Positions 9,891 to 18,843 are shown, numbered from the stretch's first letter. The stretch: 64,000 nt of DNA from Sphaerobacter sp. (GCA_029961075.1 JASBVL010000001.1:121124-185123); one strand, 5' to 3'. The notes: generated by a model from the sequence alone, not told the origin. Program-made: numbers and translations.

Positions 9891-10910
9891 TTACCGGTCG
9901 CGCGCCCGCGTGAGCTCGAACGTCGCCTGCGGGTCGTCGGCCGAGCGGTGGCCGGCGGTGACGATCAGGTAGCGGAGGAGCGCCCCGCCGATCAGCGTCA
10001 GGAGCGCCGCCAACGCCGTGACCCCGCGCGGGAGCCGGCGCCCCAGCCACGCCCCGGGCGCCCCGAGCAGCATCGGCAGACCCAGCCCGGCGCCGAGCAC
10101 GCCGCGCCGGTAGACCTGGCCCAGCCGCCCCTCGTTCAGCGGCCGGGCGATGGTGGGCCCGGAGTTGCGCCGCACGGCCGCGAGCAGCAGCGCCTCGCCC
10201 GCCGACGTGATCCAGTGGAGCCGCTCCAACTTCCGCAGCGCCCGATGGTCGCCGCGCCCGGCCAGGGAGAGGATCAGGGAGATGGCTGCGCTGGCATTGG
10301 AGAGTGCCGAGGCCACGAAGAGCGGCCCCATCAGCAGGTAGTTCTTGGTCCAAAACGGCACCGCCGTGGCTGCCAGGAGCACGCCGGTGTAGCCGCTGAC
10401 GAACAGGGCCGGCCCGGCACCCAGCGCCGCGATCAGCCGACGCGGGAGGCCCCGCAGCAGCCGCGCGAGCGGGGGGAAGCGGTCCAGCAGCCCATCCTCC
10501 GCCGCCTGGATCAGCGCCGAGAGGGTGACGAAGGCGCCGAAGACGGTCAGTCCCCAGGTGCCGACCGACATCGGCGAGCGGACCTTGAAGATCCGCAGCA
10601 TGTGGTGGAAGCGCTCGGGCCGGCCGAGGTCGCGGATCAGCAGCAGCGGGCTGGGGATGAGCGTCGCGAGCGACACGTAGCGGCCGACGCGCACGATGGG
10701 CCGCTCCTCGCGCCCGCCGACGAGGTCGGCGATGGCCGCGACGACGTAGCTGGCCCCGGCGATGCCACCCAGGAAGAAGTAGGTGGGGATCTCCCAGCGC
10801 CAGGGCGCCCGGTGGATCACCGGCAGGCCATAGTAGCTCTCGCGCGCTTCGTCGCCGGCGCTGCGCCCGCCGCCGCGCCGCGTCTCCCATCGCCGCTCGT
10901 AGGCCGTCAT
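9891..10910 (-). CDS. nrfD: NrfD-type membrane subunit of formate dehydrogenase
   Basis: The 339-residue polytopic protein belongs to the NrfD/PsrC family. Hydrophobic segments recur from residue 45 onward (WRWEIPTYFFLGGIAGASYVV is typical of the family's first helix), including LLIRDLGRPERFHHMLRIFKVRSPMSVGTWGL, a strongly conserved stretch. NrfD proteins pass electrons from an Fe-S subunit to the quinone pool. Its position downstream of fdhA and fdhB makes it the probable quinone-reactive anchor of this formate dehydrogenase. It is not a FdnI-type cytochrome b. A 173-base gap with a palindromic repeat separates it from fdhB. Confidence 0.85.
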   Translation of the reverse strand: MTAYERRWETRRGGGRSAGDEARESYYGLPVIHRAPWRWEIPTYFFLGGIAGASYVVAAIADLVGGREERPIVRVGRYVSLATLIPSPLLLIRDLGRPERFHHMLRIFKVRSPMSVGTWGLTVFGAFVTLSALIQAAEDGLLDRFPPLARLLRGLPRRLIAALGAGPALFVSGYTGVLLAATAVPFWTKNYLLMGPLFVASALSNASAAISLILSLAGRGDHRALRKLERLHWITSAGEALLLAAVRRNSGPTIARPLNEGRLGQVYRRGVLGAGLGLPMLLGAPGAWLGRRLPRGVTALAALLTLIGGALLRYLIVTAGHRSADDPQATFELTRARDR

Positions 10911-10933
10911 CCCCCGTGCCTCCTCGTGATCAG

Positions 10934-11073
10934 CCCTCACCCCCGGCCCCTCTCCCAACGTTGGGAGAGGGGAGAACGGACAGAATCGGGGATGAGCAAC
11001 ACGCACGATGGTCGACCCATGACGTACTCCCTGCCCTCGCTCCCCGTGCGGGGGCGAGGTTGGGGGGTGAGGG
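10934..11073. repeat. palindromic repeat between fdhB and nrfD
   Basis: The outer ends are inverted (CCCTCACCCCC at 10934 and GGGGGTGAGGG at 11063-11073). Inside lies a perfect 26-base palindrome at 10947-10972 centred on CCCAACGTTGGG. A shorter relative with CCCCTCACC/GGTGAGGGG ends is at 46722-46791. It encodes nothing and interrupts what is otherwise a continuous operon. Confidence 0.7.
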
Positions 11074-11083
11074 GTTCTGTCCC

Positions 11084-11956
11084 TCACCGGCGCCGCAGCG
11101 ACAGCACCGCCGCCAGCCCGAACACCAGCCCGGCAGCGACCGTCGCCAGCGACGCCGGGATCGTCTTCCGCTGCGGCAGCTCCGGCTGGGCCGGCAGGTT
11201 GTACACCTCGGGCGGCGCGGTCAGGATGAAGAACGCATTCAAGCCCTCGATGCCACCGGTGCCGCCGACCGCCCGGTCGCCGTAGATGTGCGCGCCCGCG
11301 ACGCCCTGCTCCCGGAGGGTCGCCACCCGCTGCTGGGCCCGGTCCATCAGGTCCTCGACGCGCCCGAACTGGATGGAGTCGGTCGGGCACGCCTTGGCGC
11401 AGGCCGGCTCCAGCCCGTCCCGCAGGCGGTCGTAGCACAGCGTGCACTTGTGGGCCTTGCCGTCGCCGATCCGGGCGTGGCCGTCGCCGAGATCGAGGGC
11501 GATGACGCCGAAGGGGCAGGCGGGGACGCAGTAGCCGCAGCCGTTGCAGACGTCCTGCTGCACCACGACCGTGTCGAACTCGGTACGGATGATGGCGCCG
11601 GTGGGGCAGGCCTCCATGCAGCCGGCATAGACGCAGTGCTTGCAGACGTCGCTCATCATCAGCCAGTTGCTCTGGAAGGCGCGCATCGAGGTGGGGCGCC
11701 GCCCCTCCTCATCGCTGATGCGCTCGATGAAGGCGACGTGTCGCCAGGTCGTGGCCCCCAGGTCGCCGGTGTTGTCGTAGCTGTGCCCGGTGAAGCCCAG
11801 CTCGTCCATCGGGAGCTGGTTCCACTGCTTGCAGGCCACCTCGCACGCCTTGCAGCCGATGCAGAGCGTGGTGTCGGTCAGGAAGCCCACCGCGCCGGGC
11901 CGGGCACCGGTGGTGCCCGTCAGGCCCGGCCGATCGCGCGCCACCGTCGTGCTCAT
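11084..11956 (-). CDS. fdhB: formate dehydrogenase, iron-sulfur beta subunit
   Basis: This 290-residue electron-transfer subunit carries four ferredoxin-type cysteine clusters: CIGCKACEVACKQW, CKHCVYAGCMEACP, CNGCGYCVPACPFG and a CTLC..CAKACP group. The usual four [4Fe-4S] clusters are thus present. A C-terminal hydrophobic helix ending in LRRR would hold it at the membrane, as in FdnH. Its ATG overlaps the fdhA stop as ATGA, so the two are co-translated. It should pass electrons from the molybdenum or tungsten subunit to the NrfD-type anchor. Confidence 0.92.
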   Translation of the reverse strand: MSTTVARDRPGLTGTTGARPGAVGFLTDTTLCIGCKACEVACKQWNQLPMDELGFTGHSYDNTGDLGATTWRHVAFIERISDEEGRRPTSMRAFQSNWLMMSDVCKHCVYAGCMEACPTGAIIRTEFDTVVVQQDVCNGCGYCVPACPFGVIALDLGDGHARIGDGKAHKCTLCYDRLRDGLEPACAKACPTDSIQFGRVEDLMDRAQQRVATLREQGVAGAHIYGDRAVGGTGGIEGLNAFFILTAPPEVYNLPAQPELPQRKTIPASLATVAAGLVFGLAAVLSLRRR

Positions 11957-14900
11957 TCCCGTCGCTCCTCCCCTGCGCCCGACCGCAGCCGGCCCTTGCG
12001 CAGGTTGCAGGTGAAGGCCTTGGCCTCGTGGATGCGCGAGTTGGGGTCCTCGACCAGCGCGCTGAGGTCGTTGGCGATGCCGCCGGTGGCGATACCGCTG
12101 TAGCCGAAGTGCCAGGGGATGCCGACCTGGTGGATCCGCCGGCCGTCGACCTCGAGCGGCTGCATGCGCTCGGTGACCAGCGCGCGGGCCTCGATCTCGC
12201 CGCGCAGGGTGGAGATGACCACCCAGTCGCCGTTGTCGATCCCCAGCTCGCGCGCCAGCTCCGGGCTGATCTCGGCGAAGCCCTGCGGCTGGAGCTCCGC
12301 CAGCCAGGGCACGAAGCGCGACATGCCGCCGGCGGTGTGGTGCTCGGTCAGCCGATAGGTGGTGAGGACGTAGGGGAAGCGCGGGTCCCCGAGCGCGTGG
12401 TACCGGTTGTCCGGCCGCTCCAGCAGGATCGCGGCCGGGCTCCGGGGCTGCTCCGGATAGAGCGGGTTGCCGACCGGGGTCTCCCACGGCTCGTAGTGCG
12501 TCGGCAGCGGGCCGTCGCGCAGCCCGGAGGCGGCGAAGAGCCAGCCCCGCCCGTCGGCCATGTTGACGAAGGGCGCGTCGCCGGGGTGCGCGTCCAGCCC
12601 GACGGCCCCCTCGGGCGGCTGGTAGTCGGGCGGCTTGGTCTCCGGTAAGTCGGGGACGTCGTAGCCGGTCCAGCGCCCGGCCGCTGCGTCCCACCAGATC
12701 CACTTCTTGCGCTCGCTCCAGGGGCGCCCCTGGGGGTCGGCCGAGGCGCGGTTGTACAGGATGCGCACGTTGCGCGGCCAGGAGTAGCCCCACTCCAGCG
12801 CCGCGCGCTCGTCGCCACGGCGGCTCTTGGCCCGGTTGCGCCCCTCCTCCGGCATGATGCCCGAGTAGATCCAGCAGCCGCAGGCGGTCGAGCCGTCGTC
12901 GCGCAGCGCGCTGAAGTCGGGCACCAGCCGCCCGTCGGCCACGGTGTAGCCGTTGATCTCCCGCACGATGGCCTCGATCACCGGCTCCTGGAGCGGCCCC
13001 TCGGTCGGGTAGTCCCAGGTGAGGGCGGCGATCTGGCGGCCCTTGGCGGTGTCGTCGCCGCGGTAGAGCTCCTTGAGGCGCCGCCCCAGGTGGTAGAGGA
13101 ACCACGCCTCGGAGCGCGCGTCGCCGGGCGGGTCGATCGACTTGTCGTGCCACTGCACCAGGCGCTGGGTGTTGGTGAAGGAGCCCTCCTTCTCCCCCGC
13201 CAGCGCCGCCGGCAGGAAGAAGACCTCGGTCTTGATGTCCTGCGGGCGCACCTTCCCCGCACGCACCTCGGGGGCGTCGTACCAGAAGGCGGCCGTCTCG
13301 ATCTCGTAGACGTCGCGCACGACCAGCCAGTCGAGGTTGGCCAGCCCCTCGCGGGCCAGCACGGCGTTCTGCCCGCCGACGGCCGGGTTCATCCCCATGC
13401 AGAACAGGCCCTTCATGATCCCGTCCTTCATCATCGGGATCATGGCCTGGAAGGAGGCATCCCCGCTGATCTTCGGCAGGAAGTCGTAGCCGAAGTCGTT
13501 CTCCGGCGTGGCGGCGTCGCCGTACCAGGCCTTGAGCAGGCTGATCAGGTAGGCCGGCGTGTTGTACCAGGCCCCGGTCAGCGGCCGGTTGCGGCGCAGG
13601 TACTCCTCCAGCGTGCGATCCCGCTCGAGCTCGGTCGCCATCGGCATCGGCAGGTAGCCGGGCAGCAGGTTGTAGAGCGTGGGGATGTCGGTGCTGCCCT
13701 GAATGGTGGCGTGGCCGCGGAGCGCCAGGATGCCGCCGCCGGGCCGCCCGATGTTCCCCAGCAGGAGCTGGAGCAGCGCGCAGGCGCTGATGATCTGCGT
13801 GCCGGTGGTGTGCTGGGTCCAGGCGACGGCGTAGCAGAAGGCCGTGGTCCGGTCGCGCCCCGAGTTCGCCAGGATCGTCTCCGCCAGCCGCACGAAGCGG
13901 TCACGCGGGATGCCGCTGACGCGCTCCACCATCTCCGGCGTGTAGCGCGCGTAGTGGCGCTTCACGAGCTGGAAGACGCAGTGCGGGTCCTGCAGTGTCG
14001 GGTCGAGGCGTGGCGGGGCGGTGAGACGCCCGAGGTACTGCGGGCGGGGCTCGGCGGTCTGCGCCTGGTCCTCGGCCGCCGCGGGCCGGGCCTGCTGGTC
14101 GGCGTACTGCCAGGTGTCGGTGGTGTAGCGCCGCTCGTCCGCGACGTAGCCGGAGAAGAGCCCGGCGAGGTCCTCCGGCCCCCGGAAGTCGGGGTTGATG
14201 ATCACCGGGGCGTTGGTGTAGTGGGTGACGTACTCCCTGAAGAACGGATCGCTGTTCCAGCGCTCGCTGTTGAGCACGTAGTTGATCAGCCCGCCGAGCA
14301 CGGCGAGGTCGCTGCCGGCCCGCAGCGGGACGTGGAGGTCCGCCAGCGCGGACGTGCGGGAGAAGCGCGGGTCGACATGGATGACCGTCGCCCCCCGGGT
14401 CTTGGCCGTCAGCACGAAGCGGAAGCCCACCGGGTGGTTCTCCGCCATGTTCGAGCCCATGATGACGATGCAGTCGCTATCGGCCAGGCTCTGCTGCGTC
14501 GTCGTCGCGCCCCCGCGACCCAGTCGGGCGCCCAGACCGGGCACCGTGCTGGAGTGTCATATGCGCGCCTGATTCTCGATCGGGACGATGCCCAGCCCGG
14601 CGGCGAAGAGCTTCTTGATGAGGTAGTTCTCTTCGTTGTCGAGCGTGGCGCCGCCGAGGTGGCCGATGCCGAGCGTGCGGTTGACCGTGGTCCCGTGCTC
14701 GTCGGTCTCCTCGTAGGTCGCGTCGCGCGTCTGCTTGACGAGCTGGGCGATGCGCTCCATGGCCCAGTCGAGCGGGCGGTCCTCCCAGTGGTCGCTGTAC
14801 GGCGCCCGGTACTTGACGGTGGTGATGCGATGCGGGCTGTGGAGCAGGCCGTAGGTCGCGGCGCCCTTGGGGCAGAGCGTTCCGCCGTTGATCGGGCTCT

Positions 14901-15093
14901 CGTAGTTGCCCTCGATGTCGATGATGCGGCCGTCCTTGGTGTAGACGAGCTGGGAGCAGCCGACGGCGCAGTAGGGGCAGACGCTGACGGTCACGTCGGC
15001 GCCGCGCAGGCGCGAGCGGACCTGGCGCATCTTGGAGCTCATCGGGTTCGGCACCATGCCGACGTAGGTCTTGAGCAGGCCACCGATGCCCAT
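11953..15093 (-). CDS. fdhA: formate dehydrogenase alpha subunit, selenocysteine-containing
   Basis: This is a molybdopterin enzyme of 1046 residues read through an in-frame UGA at 14559-14557. The residue before the UGA is in ENQARI and the next is His, exactly as in FdnG-type enzymes where selenocysteine precedes H, so Sec is residue 179. The N-terminal [4Fe-4S] motif uses C39, C42, C46 and C74 (CPYCAVGC...LCPKG). The C-terminal MopB domain is also present. No twin-arginine signal is visible, so it may face the cytoplasm. The ATG at 15093 has GGGAGGAG upstream. A gene caller will split it in two at the UGA. It oxidises formate to CO2 with fdhB and nrfD. Confidence 0.93.
14527..14559 (-). 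promoter_or_regulatory. bacterial SECIS element with the Sec UGA codon
   Basis: Reading the minus strand, the UGA (14559-14557) is followed by 11 bases and then a 7-bp stem (GGUGCCC with GGGCGCC, one G-U pair) closed by the loop GGUCU. The E. coli fdhF/fdnG SECIS has the same 11-base spacing and the same GGUCU loop. This strongly supports SelB-directed insertion of selenocysteine rather than termination. The selA, selB, selC and selD genes are not in this window. Confidence 0.9.
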
Positions 15094-15617
15094 GGGTCTC
15101 CTCCCTGCGCGCATCCCACCCGAAGGTTGGCGCTGGCCAACGCCGATGGTGCTGAAGACGAGGCGGCGAATCGCTGCCGGGAGAATGCCCCGCAGTCCGT
15201 GTGCCGCGCCGGCGCCACCATTGTAAGCCAAGTCGCGAACTTGCGCGGTGTTTGGGCGTGGTGGCATCGCTCCGAGCCCAGGAAGGATCGGGCGACAGTC
15301 GGCATGGGTCCGGGGGTTATAGCGTTTGACGCATTGATCGGGTCTACAGCCGCGGCACGTGCCCGGGGGTGAACCCCCGGGCACGTGCCACAACGCGGGG
15401 ATCCTCGCGCCACCCGTCCGGGGCATGGGCTGCCTGCTGGTGATCGCCGCCTTCCACCTCGCCGTGCTGTTCGCCACCTTCCTCTCTTGCCGCTAGATCC
15501 GCGCGGCGGACCACACGGCGCCGTGACGAGGGCCAACCCCGGGGAACGCCAGCGTCATCGCCGGCTCCCGTCATCGCCAACCGCACAAGGCCAGCAGTTA
15601 CCAGCGCTCTTGGAGCA
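15094..15617. other. upstream region of fdhA, no clear gene
   Basis: About 520 bases precede fdhA on its coding side. I see a possible minus-strand -10 element TACAAT near 15220-15226, without a good -35. A short plus-strand frame at 15425-15496 (23 codons, hydrophobic) has no convincing ribosome binding site. The most striking structure is the inverted repeat at 15354-15389. Confidence 0.4.
15354..15389. repeat. perfect 17-bp inverted repeat
   Basis: The arms GGCACGTGCCCGGGGGT and its exact reverse complement are separated by only two bases (GA). The loop is effectively TGAA, as in the hairpins near 1067-1116. There is no T-tract, so it looks more like a dispersed hairpin repeat than a terminator. 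Confidence 0.7.
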
Positions 15618-15695
15618 CTACAGCGCCATGTAGCCCTGGATCAGCAGGAAGGCAGGCACCCAGGCGGTGGCGATCCCGACCACCAGCGTGACTGC
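15618..15695 (-). pseudogene. 3'-end remnant of a second amiS/ureI-type gene
   Basis: Read on the minus strand, this fragment encodes about 24 residues ending GIATAWVPAFLLIQGYMAL and a stop. The intact channel gene at 16974 ends GIATAWLPAYLLLRGYMAL. The nucleotide match is high but not identical, so this is an older paralogue remnant rather than a fresh copy. Everything upstream of these residues is missing and replaced by lower-GC sequence. Confidence 0.7.
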
Positions 15696-15773
15696 CCACC
15701 AAGCGTTCGTCGCAGTGTAACGCAGTATCGCAGCATTTCATCCACCGAATCATTAATGTACATACCTTCGCTC

Positions 15774-15802
15774 TTGACACCCTAGTCCACCCAAGATAGC
15801 AT
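15774..15802 (+). promoter_or_regulatory. putative sigma70 promoter of the secreted-protein gene
   Basis: TTGACA at 15774-15779 is followed by 17 bases and TAGCAT at 15797-15802. It lies about 58 bases ahead of the ATG at 15860 and fits the TTGACA-17-TANNNT pattern seen at two other sites in the window. Confidence 0.55.
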
Positions 15803-15859
15803 ATTGCGCAAACATCCCATTCGGCCCGCTCTGAGCGAAACAGATTGGAGGCAGCATCT

Positions 15860-16492
15860 ATGCGTCGGCCATCCCTGCGCATTATGACTAGCCTGCTCCT
15901 AGTCGTCATGCTGCTTTCAGCTCATGGCGGCGGGAGGGTGTCAGCTGCGCAAACGGAGTATGATCCGGAGATCGCGGCAGCGCTGGATCGCATCGCCGAT
16001 GGAACCTATACCTCTGAAGACTTAGCCCTCATTCGTCGTCATCCGGAAATTGCGGCTCACGTTCCCGATCCAACCCGGCCGGAGGTCGTCGGCATAACTC
16101 GTGGTACAATGCCGAAGGCTGCTTTGGTTGGAACCATATCCTTGAGCAGCTGCCCACAAAGTTGGTAGGTGGATGTTTGGTATCAAAGGTTCACCTTGCT
16201 CGGCAACAGCTTGTACAAGTGGCATCATTACGTCCTCTATTGCTCCAACGGGTCAGCCGTGACGCAGTGGTTAGAGCGGTTCGACTACGTCACGGATGCC
16301 GATCCGGTCCTCAAGATACGAGAATTGGTCGTGAACTCTTACACGCCACTAGGCACGTGGGAAGTGCGTTCGTGGTTCCAACGCCACCTGGAGTCTTGCA
16401 TCCTCCACTACGGCTGCTATGAAAGTAACTATCCTTGGAGCAAGGTGTATGTACGGGCCAACGGGACCTATTGGTACGAAGGGTCGGCCTGA
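15860..16492 (+). pseudogene. secreted protein of unknown function with in-frame amber codon
   Basis: One reading frame runs from the ATG at 15860 (GGAGG 8 bases upstream) to 16492, interrupted by a single TAG at 16166-16168. The first part has a signal peptide (residues 1-30, ending VSAAQ). The second part is rich in Trp, Tyr and Cys (YKWHHYVLYCSNGS, CILHYGCYESNYPW) and reads like the continuation of the same exported protein. I recognise no family. Codon use and base composition are much less GC-rich than the neighbours, which points to horizontal transfer. The amber could be an inactivating mutation or a sequence error. Confidence 0.55.
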
Positions 16493-16496
16493 GCCG

Positions 16497-16682
16497 ATGC
16501 TGGCGAATATCGGAGTCACGATTCTGATCCTGACGACCGCGTTCGCGCTCCTCTTGCTGCTGGGAACATCCGTTGGGTCGATTGGGTCGATGGAACTCGG
16601 CATCGGCCTTCTGCTTGTCGTGATCGCACTGGTGGTCGCGTTTACCTTGATCGACCGCCGATCAAGGAGACCACCACGCTGA
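16497..16682 (+). CDS. small two-helix membrane protein
   Basis: The 61-residue protein has two hydrophobic helices (about residues 5-27 and 34-54) and a basic tail, DRRSRRPPR. The ATG lies 4 bases after the stop of the preceding secreted-protein frame, so translation is probably coupled. An ATG further upstream at 16419 would overlap that gene heavily and is less likely. Function is unknown. A small membrane partner for a secreted Cys/Trp-rich protein recalls immunity or anchoring pairs, but that is a guess. Confidence 0.5.
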   Translation: MLANIGVTILILTTAFALLLLLGTSVGSIGSMELGIGLLLVVIALVVAFTLIDRRSRRPPR

Positions 16683-16728
16683 GCACGATGCCGAAGTCCA
16701 ACGGTTGAGCCTTTGCAGATAACCTCAC

Positions 16729-16764
16729 CCGACCGTCATGCGCTACCGAACGCATGACGGTCGG
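16729..16764. repeat. 14-bp inverted repeat after the small membrane gene
   Basis: CCGACCGTCATGCG and its exact complement CGCATGACGGTCGG flank an 8-base spacer (CTACCGAA). It lies 47 bases downstream of the stop at 16682 and could end that transcript, but there is no T-run. The remaining bases up to 16973 show no gene. Confidence 0.55.
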
Positions 16765-16973
16765 GGCGATCTCGGCGGACACCAACCCGCTCGCGGACTG
16801 GGCTACCGCTGCGGACGCGGCGTGCTCCCGTCCGGTCAGGGTCACCGCATTGAAACCTTCGGGGTGACACCCCGCGTGACGATCCGTGCCCTCTCCGGAG
16901 TGGCGATGCTCATCCGCCAGTCAGGGCCGACGGAGCCTCACCGACTCCGTGCGATGCCCGCGCTCCCGACGCC

Positions 16974-17489
16974 CTACAGCGCCATGTAGCCGCGCAGCAG
17001 CAGGTAGGCCGGCAGCCAGGCGGTGGCGATCCCGACGGCCAGCGTCAGCACGCCAACGAGTTGAACCCCGACCCGCTTGGGCACCAGGAGTGCCCAGTAG
17101 AGGAACCACAGGACGGCCCAGGCGAGCCAGTTGAGCCCCAGCCAGTAGTCCCAGGTGGTGGTTGCACCCCGCAGCAGCTCGATGCTGATCGGGAGTGCCG
17201 TGATGGCCACGAACAGGCTGTACCAGCCGAGCCCTCGCCCATCAGTCTGGAGGAAGCGATTTATCCCTATCCAGATGTAGGTGAACGAGAACAGGAGGAC
17301 CAGCGCGCCGAACCCGATGTCGTCGAAGGTCGCCCCGCCGCGAAACGCGCTGACCAGCGCCGCCAGCAGCGTCACGCCGCCGACGAAGAAGTTGATCACC
17401 GCGATCTCGCGGTCACCAATCCGGCCGAGGAGCCAGAGCCCGTTGAGGAACAGAACGGCTCCCACCCAGAGAAGAATCAACGCGATCAT
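16974..17489 (-). CDS. amiS: AmiS/UreI-family amide or urea channel
   Basis: The 171-residue, highly hydrophobic protein has about six transmembrane helices and the family N-terminus LLWVGAVLFLNGLWLLG, then AVINFFVGG and WYSLFVAI. AmiS/UreI proteins are proton-gated or passive channels for urea and short amides. The gene lies just downstream of the formamidase gene, so it probably brings in formamide or acetamide. I chose the ATG at 17489 because it puts the conserved first helix at the N-terminus and gives the usual length; upstream GTG codons at 17501 and 17522 are alternatives. Confidence 0.82.
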   Translation of the reverse strand: MIALILLWVGAVLFLNGLWLLGRIGDREIAVINFFVGGVTLLAALVSAFRGGATFDDIGFGALVLLFSFTYIWIGINRFLQTDGRGLGWYSLFVAITALPISIELLRGATTTWDYWLGLNWLAWAVLWFLYWALLVPKRVGVQLVGVLTLAVGIATAWLPAYLLLRGYMAL

Positions 17490-17551
17490 CGGCCTGCTCA
17501 CACTTCCCGCGGCAGCAGTCACGGATTGCCCGAGTATAGAGACGGGGTACG

Positions 17552-17581
17552 GGCGCGACCCCAGCGAACCGGGGTCGCGCC
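17552..17581. terminator. intercistronic hairpin between fmdA and amiS
   Basis: An 11-bp perfect stem (GGCGCGACCCC with GGGGTCGCGCC) with an 8-base loop lies between the fmdA stop and the amiS start. There is no T-tract on either strand. It may limit read-through into amiS or stabilise the fmdA message. Confidence 0.45.
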
Positions 17582-17595
17582 GTTCGGCTCCGAGG

Positions 17596-18843
17596 CTAGG
17601 TGCGCGCGGCGGAGCCGCGGTTGGCCATGGTCGGCCCCTGCGCGTTCGGGCGAATGTCGAAGTCGAAGATCTCGGTCGGCAGGTAGAGCGAGCAGCAGGC
17701 GTTCGGGATGTCGACGATGCCGCTGATGCGCCCTTCGATCGGGGCCGCGCCGAGGATCAGGTACGCCTGCTCGCCCGAGTAGCCGAACTTCTTCAGGTAC
17801 TCGATCGCGTTGAGGCAGGCGCGCCGGTAGGCGACGGTGGCGTCGAGGTAGTGGTTCTCGCCAGCCTCGTCCACCGAGATCCCGATGAACGACAGGAACG
17901 TCGAGTAGCGCGGCTCCACCGGCCCCGGGAAGAAGATGGGGTTGGTGGTGACGCCGTACTTGTTCATGCCGTCCTTGATGAGGTCGACGCCGAAGTCGAT
18001 GTAGCCGCCCATCTCGATGGCGCCGCAGAAGGTGATCTCGCCGTCCCCCTGAGAGAAGTGGAGGTCGCCGCCGGAGAACTTGGCACCCGGCACGAAGACG
18101 GGGTAGTAGACGCGCGCGCCGCGGGTGAAGTTCTTGATGTCGTGGTTGCCGCCGTTCTCGCGCGCGGGGACGGTGCGGGCGCCCTCCCGGCCGATCCGCT
18201 CCAGCTCCGGGCCCGAGAGCTTCCCGGCCAGCACCATGTCCGGCTCGGGCGGGAGGGCCAGTGGCGGGACGCGGTTGGGGTCCTTGGCGATCAGGGCCTG
18301 CTCGCGCCGGTTCCACTCGGCCAGCAGCTCATGCGACGGCGCCGTGCCGAAGAGCCCCGGGTGGGTGATCCCGGCCATGCGCACGCCCGGGAGATGGCGA
18401 GAGGTGGCGTAGATCCCGTGGAAGTCCCAGATGGCCTTGTAGGCGTCAGGGAAGTGGTCGGTGAGGAAGCCGCCGCCGTTGACCTTGGCGAAGATGCCGG
18501 TGTAGCCCCAGCCCTCGCCCGGCGCGTCGCCCATCCCCGATGTCGGGACGGGACCGAGATCGAGAATGTCAATGACGAGCAGGTCGCCCGGCTCGGCCCC
18601 TCGAACCTCAATCGGTCCGCTGAGCACGTGCGCGACGTTCAGCTTCACATCGCGCACGTCGGTGGCGCTGTCGTTGTTGCCGATCTGCCCGTCGGTCCAC
18701 TCCCGGCACTCGACCCGGAAGTCCTGGCCCGGCTTGACCGAGGCAACCGCCGGGATGTCGGGGTGCCAGCGGTTGTGGCCCGGCACGTCCTGTTCACGCA
18801 TCGGCTTGCGCTGATCAATCTTGAAGACGACCTCGGGTGGCAT
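17596..18843 (-). CDS. fmdA: formamidase/acetamidase family protein
   Basis: This is a 415-residue enzyme of the FmdA_AmdA family, which hydrolyses formamide or acetamide to ammonia and the acid. Family stretches are PGDLLVIDILDLGP, GHNRWHPDIPAV, GGNHDIKNFTRGARVYYPVFVPGA and GDGEITFCGAIEMGGYIDFGVDLI. Length and architecture match true formamidases. The ATG at 18843 has AAAGGAG 8 bases upstream. Formate made here could feed the formate dehydrogenase a few kilobases away. The amide channel gene lies downstream. Confidence 0.9.
   Translation of the reverse strand: MPPEVVFKIDQRKPMREQDVPGHNRWHPDIPAVASVKPGQDFRVECREWTDGQIGNNDSATDVRDVKLNVAHVLSGPIEVRGAEPGDLLVIDILDLGPVPTSGMGDAPGEGWGYTGIFAKVNGGGFLTDHFPDAYKAIWDFHGIYATSRHLPGVRMAGITHPGLFGTAPSHELLAEWNRREQALIAKDPNRVPPLALPPEPDMVLAGKLSGPELERIGREGARTVPARENGGNHDIKNFTRGARVYYPVFVPGAKFSGGDLHFSQGDGEITFCGAIEMGGYIDFGVDLIKDGMNKYGVTTNPIFFPGPVEPRYSTFLSFIGISVDEAGENHYLDATVAYRRACLNAIEYLKKFGYSGEQAYLILGAAPIEGRISGIVDIPNACCSLYLPTEIFDFDIRPNAQGPTMANRGSAART

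Noticed and set aside
7111..10890. A 1259-codon open frame on the minus strand opposite the M14 gene
   Set aside because: It is the antisense shadow of a GC-rich gene: low-complexity Arg/Gly/Val/Asp-rich translation, no domain, and the sense strand encodes the recognisable M14 and NrfD proteins.
14557..14559. UGA in fdhA as a nonsense mutation
   Set aside because: The position matches Sec in the family, and a SECIS hairpin with the right loop and spacing follows directly.
15425..15496. A 23-codon hydrophobic frame
   Set aside because: It has no ribosome binding site and no similarity that I can see; it could equally be a relic of another gene.
16166..16168. TAG as a pyrrolysine codon
   Set aside because: No pyl genes are visible, and a nonsense mutation or error is much more probable.
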